From: Arctopsyche grandis | Lineage: Eukaryota > Arthropoda > Insecta > Trichoptera > Hydropsychidae | Direction of reading: 5' to 3' | Assembly (NCBI RefSeq): GCF_051622035.1 | Contig: NC_135358.1 | Location: 25,138,501 to 25,202,500 of the forward strand | Length of the DNA: 64,000 nt | Shown here: piece by piece, positions 37,219 through 51,565 of the stretch | How the letters are laid out: the number at the start of each line of letters is the position of its first letter | Position numbering within the stretch: position 1 is the first letter of the stretch | Translations under genes and position numbers: made by a program | The notes under the pieces: generated by a model | Databases searched by the model: none | The model's input: only the letters and a program-made list of their open reading frames with translations | Told to the model about the DNA's origin: nothing

Positions 37219-38579
37219 TTCTTTGCATAAATTTTACGATAATTATATATCCAATAAGAGTAAATACCTACATAGGTGTGTATGCGAGTCACTTTGGTGG
37301 TCTAAAAGTTAGTGATCAGAAATATAACATCAGCATAATAATAATTGAATTCACACTTGTAGCATTGTCGACTTGTATTACATAGTTGACTTGAAAGATT
37401 TGCCTCACGTAATGATTGTTATATTCGTACTAATTATAGTACCATTTAACACGACTTAAACAGTCGCTGGGGACACTCCCTGTTGGTCGTCCTCTCCCTC
37501 AAAGATTATCTCCGAAAATAATTAAACAGAGTATCTCTTTGATCGAATTCAATACCATATGTTGCACCAAAAAAAAAATGTAACGTAGTCCGTTGGTCTT
37601 AAATTTAAACATACATGTATACATCGGTGTATCTAATTTGACACATTTATTACGAATATCAAACCTTTTGAAATGTATCTTCGCTATATACACATATGTA
37701 TAGGTACGATTAATTGATGATTTTAACTGAAACTCTAGTCGCGACTGGGATCATTTTTCATGACCGCAATTATTCATTTGCGGTTTGTGTCGTTGGGTCG
37801 TGATGGGCTTATTTGACTTTATCCTGGTTGCTTTGTGTGCTTATAATATTTGAAATTCACGGTATTAACGGCTTAAATTACCATTTTTTAATTGGAAAAG
37901 CGTATTAATTAAGGTTTCTTTGTTGCGAAAGCAGAGCAAAGGTGACGTTAACGCGTCACGGCGTTTATCTATGAAAAAAAGTGCTCGTTCAATTATACAC
38001 GCGATCCTTTGGCATCCCAAAAAAATACAAGTGCGATTGCAAATGTCAAGGTGCTTAGGGAGTATCGATAAAGGTCAAATATGAAGGTTTTGTGTGGGGG
38101 TGTGTGTACTCGTTGGAAAATGTGAAATTTGCCCTTGAAGGAAAAGCTTCGGCCGACAAGTTATGCCAATTTCTATAATAAATCGTGCTAAGTGAAAGAG
38201 AAAAAATATATAAATATTTACATTTCGTTTCGCATTAACGAGTATTAATAATAATAAAATACGTATTTTGTATATTATGTAATGCTTTTCAGAAAATATG
38301 AAAACGTATTTGCACGCTTCTTTAACTCACACCAATCTAAACCTATGTACATATGTACATACATACATATCTACATATACACATTAGAGGTTTTTAGATG
38401 AATTTTAGCGGGTTTGTGGATTTGATGAACTATAATAAATGTATATTTTCACTATATTTCACTTTTAAATTATGTGTAGTATAATATTAATAAACAAAAA
38501 AAATGTGCGGCAACTTTTGACAGTTTGTATGTACATATGTGTATTTTATGTAAAGTCAAAGTGTAAATTTCGATTGTCG

Positions 38580-39318
38580 ATGAACACACTAGTTTGTTCA
38601 TGCACTAATCAATCTGGCCATTTATATTGTATTGTAAGAACAAATTGAGAAACTTACTAGTTTGTTCATATACAAACTATTAGGCATAAGTGTATTATCA
38701 ATCGTTTATTCCTATTTCGTTGTCGAGTTTGCATATACATACATATACAAAACACATATGTATTACGTATACTAAAATGTTTTACATTGTGAAATACTTA
38801 TTTTACATTAACTAATAAAAAAATATAGTAATAATTGATGTTTAAACGTTTTTTTAAATATTTAAAAGGTATGTTAATAGCTTAAAAATCTATGAATGAT
38901 CACAATATATCTTGTAAATTAAAGATAGTACATACATGAATACAAAAAAAGATTTTTGTATACAATTTACAGACGAAAAGTTGAGAAAACGAGTCTTGAG
39001 ATATTGCAAATTGGTAGAACGGAGCACACCGTGTATACATATGTACATATGTATGCTTACCCTGAGTTGCAAAATTTTTGATGTTAGAGGAAACGGGAAT
39101 TATAGCAACGTTGCAATGTCGTTTCCATAGGTTTTCCCCTTTAAATACTTGACATTTTAGCTTTTTAAAAGTTTTGACAGCTAAAAATTTAATGAGAGGC
39201 CTGATGCGTGTCTACATATTTGAAGATTTTACTGTTGGCACAAATTAAAACCAATACTTCGTGTACGAACAAACTAGTATGTTCACGAAAGAACTGGAGT
39301 GCACACTTGGACTGTAAC
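38580..39318. mobile_element. second copy of the 17039-17913 element family
   Basis: Blocks shared with the first copy: ACTAGTTTGTTCAT (twice here), AACTATTAGGCATAAGTGTA, ACCCTGAGTTGCAAAATTTT and AGGAAACGG. The right end ACTAGTATGTTCACGAAAGA with GGACTGTAAC is the complement of the first copy's left end. No interrupting element here. Confidence 0.65.
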
Positions 39319-39850
39319 ATAAACATATGTACATATGTATGAAAAATGTAATCGTGTAAAATTTTTTTATTAAAAACAATTTTGCCTGTTGCTTTTAATA
39401 TTATATCGTAAGAAAGCTTTTAAAATTAAGGCTTATTTTTTTCGTGCACATTTATTTAAGATTCAATTTAGAATCTTTTAACCTGCTTTTGAATTTTTAA
39501 AATTTCGCGATAGAGGTAATTTTTTGATACAATTTTTAAGTGGCTTTTTAATAATTTTAAAAGTTTTCATATTTCTAAAAATATAAATACAACAACGTTT
39601 AAAAATCATTGTTCGAACGAAACAATGTGATATCTACTTTTTCCAGTTACATAAGTGTATTATATTACGTCCATTATTTTACATATCTGTTTATGTATAT
39701 ACACGTGTTGTTTATAAAATACATATGTATGTACATACATATATGAATGCATATAATTTGTTTTCACGTTGTTTACAAAATATTTATATGAAAGTACATA
39801 ACACTAGATTTATTTTATATATAAATTATATGTATGTATATATAAAAAAA

Positions 39851-39856
<6 letters not shown>

Positions 39857-39932
<76 letters not shown>
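39857..39932. repeat. (TA)38 microsatellite
   Basis: An uninterrupted 76-base TA run, surrounded by TATGTATATA-type imperfect repeats from about 39720 to 39975. Confidence 0.95.
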
Positions 39933-39936
<4 letters not shown>

Positions 39937-40234
39937 TGCATGTATACATATATAAAAAATGCATATATGTATATATTAAAAAAAAAAATGTATAAAACAA
40001 TCCAGGTAATGCTGTGCATTTCTCAATTACTATATTATACGCAATAAAACGCTTAAGCGGAACAAATGGTCGATAAATGATTTTATTTCGTAGAAGGTAC
40101 ATAAATGTATTTAAACTTACATGGAAAACTTATCAGTGAAGTGCCAAATTTGGTAACCAGACCGTTGCCCGCTTACTTAAATCGCGCTCGGAAATACGCA
40201 ACTACAAACATCACGCCAGCACGATAATATTTAT

Positions 40235-40367
40235 ATTCATATTAACACAGCACAGACCGGCAACTGTATGTAACTAGCAAGTATGGAAAGTATTCGTTGG
40301 TATATTCTATAACATATATATATGGACGCATATGAATGTAACTAGTCTGTGCTGTGTTAATATGAAT
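40235..40367. mobile_element. short MITE, 22-bp perfect inverted ends
   Basis: ATTCATATTAACACAGCACA plus GA at 40235-40256 and its exact complement at 40346-40367. A 133-bp element, non-coding. Related ends (TATTCATACTATACAGCA type) occur at 42285, 59136 and 60432. Confidence 0.8.
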
Positions 40368-42182
40368 AGACCTTCCAACATCACAACACAATAAATGAAC
40401 TACATATACGCGATTCTGGATTGTTTGATGTTTGAGGTGATGTTATTTGTAGTTTTGTGGTTCACCGAGCGTGATTTAATGCAAACGCGCAACGATCATG
40501 GATCCGCCTAATTCGACCGCAGATATGATTTTTTTCAAAGTTTTTTTGGCGATTCCATAATTTTTAGGATATACATATGTATTTTGATTTTATCTTATAC
40601 TGTAAGGATTTTATACTAACCTTCGTCTTTGACATTTTAGTTTAGCGACATTGATTTTTAGCTCGTTTTATGTCTGCGATTCGATCAGGCCTCGTCTTCC
40701 GCATGATCGAGGATTATAAGAAAATGCGTTTTTTATAAGATGCAATAAGGAAGTTAAAAAAATCTACTATTATATTGACGTTTTACTCGCGTGTTTTTGT
40801 ACTATTACTTGCGATGTCACAGTTTTGTATTGTACAACTTGTATAACCTTTGTCTTTGATGCATTCGATAAAGCTATACACAATGCGATTTTGCATCGGT
40901 TAAATTTACATTTTCAGTCGTCATAGTTCGTATTATAAGCGAACTTGGAGGTTTATTCCGTTGAACATGTTATTATTAGATTTAATACTTTGAACAAAAT
41001 AAGAATGAGTTGAAATGTATTCAAGTTTAAAAAAAAGTTCAATATTTGCCCATCGAGGAAATTGTTGAAAAAAAGTCGATTGAATTTGGAATCAAATCAA
41101 ACATTCGATTTGACATGTAAGTAGAATGTAAAATCCAATGTAATATTATGAGGTAAGCTGATTAAATGTTACATTATTGTACAATGCGCATATTGAATAT
41201 TTATGTGGGTTTACATTTTTTTTTTCATATTTAAATTCGCCGTCAATTCACGACATTTTCTTGAATGTCCTTGTCGTATAAAGATTTTCAAAGAATTGCT
41301 TTATAAATAACTTAATTAAAACAATCATATGTACATATAACGATATATAACGGTATGTATATAACGATAAGAAACGAAGTAAATAATTGTCGTTATCGAT
41401 AATTTTGTTGTGTTGATGGAAAAAAAATGCTTTTCAACGTTTTTTCATACCGGTTCGTGGAAACGGCGTAGTTTTCTATGTGGATTTCATGGTTTATCGA
41501 TCAGCTGAGAGGCACTGACCTTGCTTTCGCTTCATGGCGTCTCGGTATTGTTCACCCATGGAAAGTTCACAACTCTCCCCGAAGGTTTTATCGATGTTCG
41601 GTGTTACTCGAAATAACCTTCTCCTTCCCTTCCTATTTTTTTTTTAGTTTAAAACTTCGCTCCTCTTTGGTTTCCTCATAGCACGCGTGTCGTCAATTGT
41701 TGACAATTTAACCGCATTTAACCTTTTGAACCCGGCTAGCAGTGCCGTTCCTCGTTCTCTCCCCTTAAACGCATTGGAAAATCCATCGATATATTTGTAA
41801 ATACGTTGGCATCTTGTGTAAATACATGTGGAGATTAATTTAGTTGTCGAGCTGAGAAAACATATGTATGAACGTAGGACAAATGATTCTGAAAGTAGGA
41901 CACCGCTGGACTTCTGAATCATTTATTATTAAATCTTGTATTATTGTATGTAACGCATGATATGTCATATTTTTACAAACCTTTTATTAAGTTCACTAGA
42001 TGCTTGTACATAAATTCGCCAAATTTTGTAATTTGATTTTGAACCACTTCTACTCTTCCGCTCGCTTTGATAAATCTCTACATAAATACGGAGGTTAGCT
42101 CTCTTTAAAGTAAGCAAATGTCTCCGTCTTGACGCTAGAGGAATTTAATCATTAAAATTTCATTAGAATCGCGATAGACGCG

Positions 42183-42720
42183 ATGACAGCTGTTAAGTTT
42201 TGGCGACATTTACGCCATAAATTCGCAATTGTACACGTTTGTATTGTCAAGCACGGCACGTCAACAGCTCGGCACAACGCTGCCTATTCATACTATACAG
42301 CAGAGCATCGTAACCTTTGGATATTCGCGGCACACATTGTTTACGACTCGCAGAGTTTGTCAGCTACGTACATACATATGAACTTCATCGGCAGTCGCTA
42401 GTTACGATGCTCTGCTATACAGCAACACCCGTTTTTGGCACGGTCCTACTTGTTTTGGAGGAGTGCAAGGCAAAATCGGCTTATATGTACATCACAGAGC
42501 GCGATTATGCGGCGCAATATTGCTTGCGTCGTATCTTAGAGTCAATATTGTCACAATACGACGTTTCCGAAAATATTTATAACCGTACGCACTTTCGTTA
42601 GTGCGGGTGCACTCGCCACTATGATGTCACGCCATGCGTGAATATTTTCACAGTGGATAAAGAAAACCGGCTTTGCTTGATACGTTTCGGTAACATGTAC
42701 TGATGTATAATATTAATAGA
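42183..42720. repeat. repeat related to 60240-60450, with a MITE-like hairpin at 42285-42424
   Basis: At 42285-42314 TATTCATACTATACAGCAGA plus GCATCGTAAC is inverted at 42401-42424. Downstream blocks GATTATGCGGCGCAATATTG, TTCCGAAAATATT, GTCACGCCATGCGTGAATAT and AAGAAAACCGGCTTTGCTTG occur in the same order at 60250-60410. Short ORFs here lie wholly in the repeat and are not called as genes. Confidence 0.65.
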
Positions 42721-43924
42721 TAGTTGCGGTTATTGCTGTTTCGGATACGTCACATATGCATTACGCAAAATATGAATGTGTACATATGGAATTACATATG
42801 TACTAAACCATTTTTAAATGGAGAATAAAGCAGGCTCATTTTTAAAGATTATGGTAGATTTTATTTAAAACCGAAAAGGAGGACAAATTCTCGTTTTAGA
42901 TACCATATGTTAAGCGCAAACACATACGACATGCATCTTTTTGAAGTATATATGTACATACATATATAGTTACATCATTTGTTTGAACTGGCATATCTGC
43001 GTAGTAAGAAAAAAACGATTAAACGAGCATTATAAAACGATACTTTTTAATATTCCTCATTTGCAGTCAATTTACCAGATTAAAACGAAACGTTATCGCT
43101 GATTGATGCATTGTTTCAAACAATGACTCAAAACATTGTTAATGTTTCGAGTTTGATTCCAATACGATCAGTCAATGATCATTATGTGCACACTGGCACA
43201 TACATTTGCCATATAATTTAGTTAAAATCATTACACGGGTAATATGTATAATCTCGTAGTTACAACTATCCACCGTGCAAACAAAAGAGTTACAATCATA
43301 TTTTGCACGTCTTGTCACGTATGTACATTGCATGCACGTGTACATAAATGCAACATTGGATTCGTTACAAACATGTCACTTTTCTAGTGTTAAATCTCGG
43401 CCAAAAGTCACGTACCCATCACACGGGATGGGATACACGTGTATGTATAATATTATACTTGCACAATACACGTGTAAAGAAACGCTCGTGCATTGAAACT
43501 TATCACTTGTCAAATTCGTAACTTTGACCCTTTGGCGGCTCGGTGTGTAAATATGTATGTAATATGTACCATCCATCGCGTGTTAATTTCTACTTTATTT
43601 TTTTTTCGATTTCATCATTTTTTGTGTAACTTAGTGCGTGTGCGTATTCGGTCGCTTTCAAAAAGTTCAACGGCTTTTCATTAAGTAAATTTTCACGGAC
43701 ATTTATTTTGTACCTCGATCAAGGATCGGTCATCGTGATGTGTGTGTATGTTGATTAAAGTTTTCAACAATGTAATGACTAGTCCAAATTAGGAGACAAG
43801 GCGTGCACGAAGACACACCAAGGAGCAACTTGTGTCCTATACAGGCAGACATACACTGTGATATGTGGCGCGCACGAATACACAAGGAGTTCACTGAAAC
43901 CCATCCTCACGCACAAAGACGAGC

Positions 43925-44480
43925 ACATTTTTAGCATGTTTGTTTTTATAATTTGACGAGAAACCGTTTCAACAATGAAATCAGATAAATTGGTAAACTG
44001 TAACAGGAAAAGATCGACTTGGACTAAACTTACTAGCCGAAAACACAGAGATACGTATTCTTTTTTTAGATAGTTTTGCACTGAAAAAAAAAACGCTAAA
44101 CCTACTCCCCACGCCAAGTCTATGTCGTCGCGTCCCTTCGAAAAACTCACCCCTGGAGTGTTTTTGTTGATATTTTGTCCTAGTATTGATATAGTTTTGT
44201 TAGTGATTAGGGATTGCATTACCGAATGTACCGATACGGGTAGTATCGGTATTTGACCGATACTAACTAAAGTTACCGGTAATACCGCTATCATTTTTAT
44301 TTTATTTGGATAATACTGGTGTCGAAAATTCCAGTATTTTTGCAATCCCTAGTAGTGATCGATAAAGGTGATTCCCATATTTGAAGAAATAATAAAATTG
44401 TACGAATTAAAGTTGACATGACAATACGCCTCTCACAGCCGGAGTCCACGTACACGTCCCGTGCCGCACTTTTTTTTTCT
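43925..44480. repeat. composite of SINE body fragment and dispersed repeat
   Basis: At about 43950-44060 lies a minus-strand SINE body fragment (ACCGTTTCAACAATGAAATC, AAAAGATCGACTTGGA). It is followed by a repeat that begins near CCCACGCCAAG/ACTCACCCCTGGAGTG and matches 35785-36085. The minus-strand 188-residue ORF crossing it is an accident of these repeats. A MITE is inserted at 44208-44351. Confidence 0.6.
44208..44351. mobile_element. 144-bp hAT-type MITE
   Basis: Begins TAGGGATTGCA and ends TGCAATCCCTA. The flanks TTAGTGAT and GTAGTGAT match at 7 of 8 bases, as expected for an 8-bp hAT duplication. It interrupts the 43925-44480 repeat, whose uninterrupted copy is at 35785-36085 (GTGATCGATAACGG across the empty site). 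The interior is rich in ACCGATAC/GTATCGGT inverted words. Confidence 0.85.
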
Positions 44481-46894
44481 TGCCATAAGCGTTTTACCGT
44501 CGAGTGACGGGCGATGAGAAATATATTGCAAATCGTATGTTCTCGTGTATGAAAAATTGTCTCGCGTGCAGTTTCCACTTTTCCAATTGATGTTCAAAGT
44601 CCGCAATGTGCTCTCGTTTGTTTTTTAACGGTTATTGTATCGTCATCTCACGTAAAATTGATGCGTGTTTGACCTCACGTACGCTTTCAAAGCAGAGGAT
44701 TGTTAAAGGAAAAACAATGTGCAATTTTGAAGCGAACCGGTTCTTCATTTTTTTTTCTGCGAAACGGTCAATCATGTAATTTTTCCGTTCGCAATAAATT
44801 CGTTGCCGGAACTGGATGTGTTATAATTTATGTGTCATTGATCCTAATCTAATTGTGTCGTTCTTCGAATTGTGCACATGTTCAAAATAATCACCATGCG
44901 ATAAGAGAAAAATGACATATTTGCTTATGTTATGTATTTGCTGGATTTATTATTGAAATTATTCAAGTCTTACCAATAAATTAATGGCTTTCGGTCGAAA
45001 TTACAAATGTGATCCTTTAACGATTGATCAGTGAGCTACACCATGGCTCTTCATGCAAACACAAATATAACCAAACGTACAAAAAAATGTGTATTCAATT
45101 TTTTCGGCAGGTAATAATAATCAATTGTAGAATGTCGTGACATTTTTTTATGGGAGAATTTCGATCCCAGGCTCCGAGCCCTTCCGAAATCCGTCTAAGC
45201 GCATGTTAAGATACCAAGATTGGTCCTAAGCTGAAAAAATAGTTAAATATTTGCATAAAAGTCAAGCAAACATACATATGTATATGTACTTACATACAAA
45301 GTGCATTCCGCTCTCCGGAAAAAGCACAGTGTCGGCCATCAACTCACTCCGACCGCATTCAAAAGAAAATCGATGTGTTTCCAATCCCCAGACGGGAGCG
45401 CGACACACTCCAGTTAAACTCAAATATTGCACACATTCAATTCCAAACAAAATTCTGTCGTGCATTATAGACAGCACATGCCTATATGTGTGTACGTACA
45501 ATTTACTCTGCTACAATCTGTGCAATAATTGAACGATTCCACGTATTTTGACGACATTGACCCAAATGTGCAACGGTGCAGCAACGTATATATGTGTATG
45601 TGCTTCTTCTGCACAGGTTGTTTTACTATTTTTTTTATTATGGCAATTTCTTTCATATTTTTTGTTTGTATGATGACCTTGTCGATTCTTCAATGTGGTG
45701 TTGTATGTATGTACGTACTGGCGAAGTTATTGTATTATTAGGGGTGTTTACGTCATAAAATAACCATAGTCACGTTTTATCGCTGTATCATCGGCTTATT
45801 TTATATTTTCTTCTATAATCCATTTATGCTATTATTGTGGAAGCCTCACAATCTTTACAACTGACCTCTGGTGTTGACTTTGAGACTGTCGTATATATAT
45901 TTTATTTTCGAACCTGCAGTATTTATTTTCTGTTACAAGAATATTAAAGGCCTTGAAGTCGGTATGTTATGCTGTTTTTTGTCGTGGGTGTGAAACGTAG
46001 ACTTTAAGGTTTGTTCGAATCCTTTTTATTCGTTGGGGAATTTCATATATTTTTTTTATCATACTTTTTAATTGAGCTTCGTCAGTTGAAAAGCCTTTTC
46101 TTCCACATCATTCATTACTTAATTGCCGAATGACAACTTTATCTCACTTGAATTGCATGTAATTATTATCGTCCAGCTGTGTTTGGGCAACAAATATTCA
46201 AATATTCTTAGGTAAAACGTACATGCTATCCTTTACACCCTATTTCGACCAATACAATGTTCTACAATGTAGCGCGTACAATGTTCTAAGAGGGGTGAGA
46301 GAAGCATGTATTATCTTCCTACAGCGGAACAACTATAACTTCCCAATGTGTTTACAGATTAGTTTCATATACATTTCTACAAATTACTGGTTTTGTGAAT
46401 AATCCTCAAATTCTTACAAAATTAGCTTCAATGCTCCCAGCCAAATGAGGTAAATCAAATCCTCAACCAGATTTATGTACATATGTTAGATTGGATTTTT
46501 AAAATCTGAAATATGGTGATTTGTTTGTTTGATTGTTTAATTTGAGATCGTAAATGTGTTCTATTATTGTATTTGATTTTATATATTGATTTATTTTTTT
46601 CATATTTTATCCCTATCTTTGTTTCTTATATTATTTTTTTATTATTCTTGTATCATTTTTTTGCTTAGCCATAGTGACGACTTTGTAATGAATTTTGCTA
46701 TATCGGTATGACAAAATCTAATATATAATTTCGAAAGAGACTTTGTATGTATGTATGTTTTTTGTTTTGTTTGGGTCGTAGAATCCGTGACGTTCAGTTT
46801 AATAAAAAAAAATCACGAAGATTCAAATAAAATAAAACCATTCAAATACATTTAATAAAATGTTTACTTATTAGATTGGCCATGCTTAAGCGGT

Positions 46895-46940
46895 TTATAT
46901 TACAAATACCGAGCGAAACCGGGTAAAAACACTAGTTGGA
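46895..46940 (+). repeat. LINE-type 3' end signature
   Basis: TATTACAAATACCGAGCGAA, then ACCGGGTAAAAACACTAGTT. Matches 2895-2940 and, inverted, 56160-56203. Confidence 0.45.
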
Positions 46941-48079
46941 AATAAAATAAACTTTGCATCATAGTCGCTGAAAAGAAATCTGTTACCTGTGTCACCGAAG
47001 ATATTATTACATTACTCATTCTGTGAAATCTCAGAATCAGCTCTGTGATTGTGCTGAAGATCAGATATTTTTACACTCGAACGTGACTATTGAAGAATGT
47101 TGCGATTTTGTTTGTACAAGTATTAAGACGCTTGTTCAGTAGTCGTCGTTTTGTAATCTCGAATATTTTCAGCTGAAACGGGATAGTTCGGAAGTGAACA
47201 TTTCCTCAGAATCTTCAATGACATTCTCGTGATTCACACAATTAATATTCGTCGTTGGAAATACATATATGTATGTATAAATAGTATTTGAAGACACAAA
47301 AGTAGCACACGTGCCGCATATGTTATATTGTAAGTAATTTTCGTATATTGTAATATCAAAGTCTGAAATGTTTTTCAACAACGCGGGGGATAATCAACCT
47401 TTTGTTTGTTTATTTTTTCAGTTCGTTCAACTCGGTACATTGTAGATGTCGAATGTATAATTAGGTTTCGAACGTTTTGTGTTGCAACTTCTTGTATTGC
47501 AAATGTGCATTTCGATGCATATTCAATATACATACATACATACGTATTATGCATAGTGCGATCTTTGCCTACGTTCGTCCATAGTTTGCGTATTTTATCG
47601 TCTTTTATTATTTCCTCTCGCTTCCGAAATTAACCCAAGTATTATTATCTCTTAAGTAGTATTAAGTTTGTGTTTTCTCCCAAGTGGTCTCAATTAGATT
47701 AGGTCCAATTTGTGTTGTTTTTTTTAATGTTTTATTTCCCTCGAAAAGATATGTGCAATTATAATAAATTTTGTCGTATTTATGAGCCGTCGTAAATATT
47801 CTAGACTGCCTCCCGGTTTTTTGACGCGTCTTTGTCTACTGCAAGTACTCACTCGGTAGATATAAAATTATTCACCGTGTCTTTAAAAAAGTGCAGATTT
47901 TTTGCGAAGTTATTTTGTGGCGAATTTGGCGCTTCTTAAACTTTGTAATTTATTCGCGGGAACGATTCCGTTCTTGTATTTTTTTTTCATACGATAACCA
48001 TGCTTGTGAGAAGTGAGTTTTGTACATCTATTTTATGATAAAACTGACTATTTATGGTAAACTGACAATTGTTGCCACG

Positions 48080-48440
48080 AAAATCGCGAATTTATGCATA
48101 ATAGAATATCTGTCACTCTAGTTCTCGTTAGTATGATAGTTCACTGGGGTAACTCTCGATGGATGGAATTTTTGGAATTCCGTGATCGAGATGTCAGTGA
48201 TTTGTGCGATACCGCTTTGTGCGGAATAATCACCGAACCCTATTTTACATATGTGTGTACACACAAGGCTGAGGAGAGGGGCGAGGGGAGTAGAAATTCC
48301 CGATGCCCGGCTACTTTTAAAGGGTCCAGTTCGAAATGGTAAACAGTGTATGCGAAGCCTGCAAATTCCCGTGCGCCTAGCGGTGACAAATTCGTCGACA
48401 AAATTCGCCATAATCAGACTAGCTCTCACATGTACTTAAA
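48080..48440 (+). repeat. copy of the 32560-33430 dispersed repeat
   Basis: Carries GATGGATGGAATTTTTGGAA, GTGATCGAGATGTCAGTGAT, GCTTTGTGCGGAATAATCAC and an AATTCGTCGACAAAATTCGC end. It has no insertion at the site occupied by the MITE in the other copy. The short ORFs on both strands follow the repeat. Confidence 0.6.
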
Positions 48441-50929
48441 AAATATAGTCTAAACAAATTAAAGTAATGACTAAAAACTAAATATTTATTTGTTTTTAAT
48501 AGAAGAACTTCTAAATGGTCCATTTTTTGAAAATTTTCATTTAATTCGTTGAATTCATTTTTGACGATTTTAGCACTCTGCCCCCACCCCCTCATATGTA
48601 TTTGTACATGCGTATTTTTCGTAAATCATAGTTGATACGTTTTTAAATTTTGAAATTTAATAACCTATTCGTATTGTTATAATCTATGGAATAGAATTCT
48701 CTTAGATTTTTCGTCTACATGTCATCGATAACTTAATCGTCTAATGTACTCAGTCTAATTGCAATATAAATATTTAATGATGATAATATTTATTCGGTAT
48801 TTTATGAATATCGAATAAGTACATAGATACAACTTGATATAAATGATGTTCATACATACATACTATCCGAAGGTAAAAAATAACGTGGAACTACATATGT
48901 TCGTTTCGACTACATATGTATGTTCGAAATGAAAATACCATAGTTATTGTTTATAGAAATATTCATTTACATTGTGAACATCATTAGAATTAATGGTAGT
49001 TTCGATTAGTGTCGACATTTATGGAACTAAATTCAAAATGTGAATCACCAGGCGAATTAATTACTATTCTTACAAAGTTTCATACTTGATCTATTGAACG
49101 ATATATGTACATACGTATGTGAAAGATATCGCATTTACATATAATATGTATAATAATTTTAAAAACGACATTTTTGTATCGCAGCTCCTGCTAATATGAA
49201 GCATCACAAATAATTGTAGTTCTACGTCAAAACCAACCAAGTTTATTGCGTACTTATAAAAATTGTCATCAAAAATATGTTGAGGGAACACTGCCCAGTT
49301 GGCTGATTCACGATTCATACTACGTAGATACATACATACATTGGTATAATAAGAGTGTATATGACTCAGACGGATGTTTCGTGCTTTGAATTTATTCCTC
49401 AAAGGGGTTTTTTAACCCCCTCGCTTTTGAATCGTCTCGTTAGAAACAGCTGCATTAATTTGCACTCGTTTAATATAATCGGCCATATGAAGTCAGTTCA
49501 ATTAACTTTTCTTTGACACTTGCCAGAATGTGTGCACAGCGCGTGTCGATATTTTATCTTATTTGAATGCAAAGCTGACGGTTTGCTGTATCCTGATTTT
49601 GAAGCTGTGCGGGGTGCCATTTTCATTTTTTTCTTCGTAGGTAGTTTGTCTTACAAATCTCGCATGCAAATTTACATGGAAAAATTGTCGGGAATCAGAA
49701 ATGAAAGATTCCCGACTGATGTACAAAACGGCTTCAGGTTTGGACACCGGCCACGATTGTGAATTTGCATGTTGTTGTTTTTTTTTCTTTTACGTTCTCG
49801 GAAACGTTGGCCTTGGGCGATTTTTCTATTTCATGAAATGTTGAAATTTTGTGTTTTAATGTTATCGGATGGGTTTTAGTTTACCCGCAAAATTTTTGGA
49901 GAAAATTGCGGAAGTGTGACGCACGTTTTAGTCATTAAATATTTCTTTCCGATTTTTAATTGTTATTTGCGGTTGAAGGCTATGCTGGGTCAATTGAGAA
50001 ACTTTGTATGTAATTTTTCTTTTTATGTTTTTTTTGAAATATTCACACCTACATACATATGTACATATATGTATATGTATATTTTGCTTACAAATTTATT
50101 ATTTATGCCGTAAGTGAGATTTGTATGCGAAAGCCATTAGATAATATAAAAAGTCTTCTAATGAGTTTTTGAGTAATTATGTATCCGATTTTAGCACCCA
50201 ACCTTTTTGAGGTTGAGAGCTACTTTTCATCTAAATTTTCATGGCCATCGTCTTGTAATAAGTCTAAGAATTTTCTTTTTAGTTCTTAAAAGTTAAAAAT
50301 ATTAATTTTTAAATGCAAAATTCTTCTTATATATGTACATACATACATATATGTCATAGATGTCCTGTAAATATGAGTATTTTTCTTGATTAAAAACATT
50401 CCATTTTAATTATGTTAACTTAACATCATTTTTCAAATTCAATCAACTGTAATTCTAAATTTTCCACATCCATTGGAAAAATCATTGCTATGGTTTTTGC
50501 TAAACTTTGAAGGTGATGATGAGAAACTGCGAATATTAATGAAAACTGAGAAATGTTCATTAGTCAGTAAACTTCGTGCTAAATTGATACAATATTTTTT
50601 TTGTTTTGTTTTGAAAATAGGTCGCATTATTATCCTTTCTCTCAATTAAAAATGTTCTTAGAATAAATCAGACAAAAACTCTCGAAACCTTAACAAAAGC
50701 ATCATTTGATCTACCACCTTACTTCATTGATTTGTGAATCGGCAAATTTGTCTACTTTTGCAAAAACAATTTTAAATTTTCTTCTCCGATACGCATTACA
50801 TAATCAAATTAATTGTTGTTTATATTTTATTTCATTATTATCTTCAAAATACACAATCATAATTTATTGAAATCGACTAAATGATGTTTTGCGATCGACT
50901 GGTCAAGAACCCTTGATGTATGGTATTTA

Positions 50930-51080
50930 TCATCTTGGTTAATTTTTAGAAATAATTATATACAAGTTTATCAGTAGAAAGGTCGTGGGCTCAAATCCCT
51001 ACCGGAATTGAAAATTTATTCGATTTTTACTTTATCATGTACGTAGATGAAGTTTTTTATGATTACTACTGCTGCGGGAA
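50930..51080 (+). repeat. degenerate tRNA-like SINE fragment
   Basis: GTAGAAAGGTCGTGGGCTCA then AATCCC resembles a tRNA B box region. The downstream TATCATGTACGTAGATGAAG tail recurs at 30220-30255 and 61900-61930 (TACGTAGTAACAATAGATGA). The family differs from the 59749 SINE. Confidence 0.45.
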
Positions 51081-51402
51081 ATGATTTTGGATGGTCTATT
51101 TATTGGCCATCTCATATTAGGTTTTGTCAATTGTATCTAACTTATGAAGTGTTCGGTTCCTAATTAAAATTTCTTACCCATTATTTTCACAAACATGGCA
51201 CATTTATATTTGTTGCTTATTGACAAACATTATAAGTTTGTGATATGATTGTAATTTATATATTTACATTGTTCATAAATCCTCATTCATAAAATTGTTA
51301 CAATTTGATATATTGAATAACATATGTACATACTTACATAAACTAAACTCGTGCATCTAGTTAATTTTTATATCACCATTGGTTCTCTTGTCATAGTTAT
51401 TA

Positions 51403-51565
51403 CCAGAGATCGGCGTCGAAGTTGCTTTCATGCACTACAAATGGTTCACCATTGTCAATTACTATTATCCCACAAAACAAGAGAGCAAAAAAAAAGGTTT
51501 GCAATACTAATTGACAGTAGTGAACCATTTTTGTGCACGAATGCAACTTCGACGCTGATCTCTGG
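51403..51565. mobile_element. foldback MITE with exact TTATTA duplication
   Basis: Arms of about 55 bases (CCAGAGATCGGCGTCGAAGT at the left; complement at the right) with a ~50-base loop. TTATTA flanks both sides (51397-51402, 51566-51571). Arm mismatches are few, so it is fairly young. Non-coding. Confidence 0.85.

Noticed and set aside
37016..37385. ORFs running through the 12-bp minisatellite
   Set aside because: The periodic peptides arise because the 12-mer is a multiple of three without stops.
42183..42601. Two overlapping ORFs of 72 and 94 residues
   Set aside because: They lie in a repeat with a diverged second copy at 60240-60450 where the frame is not kept, and they span a MITE-like hairpin.
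43779..44345. A 188-residue minus-strand ORF
   Set aside because: It crosses a SINE body fragment, a dispersed repeat and the 144-bp MITE at 44208-44351, so it is a mosaic of unrelated non-coding repeats.
49520..49762. An 80-residue plus-strand ORF
   Set aside because: No splice signals, no recognisable domain, and it contains a short hairpin GTCGGGAATC/GATTCCCGAC; codon use is like the surrounding non-coding DNA.
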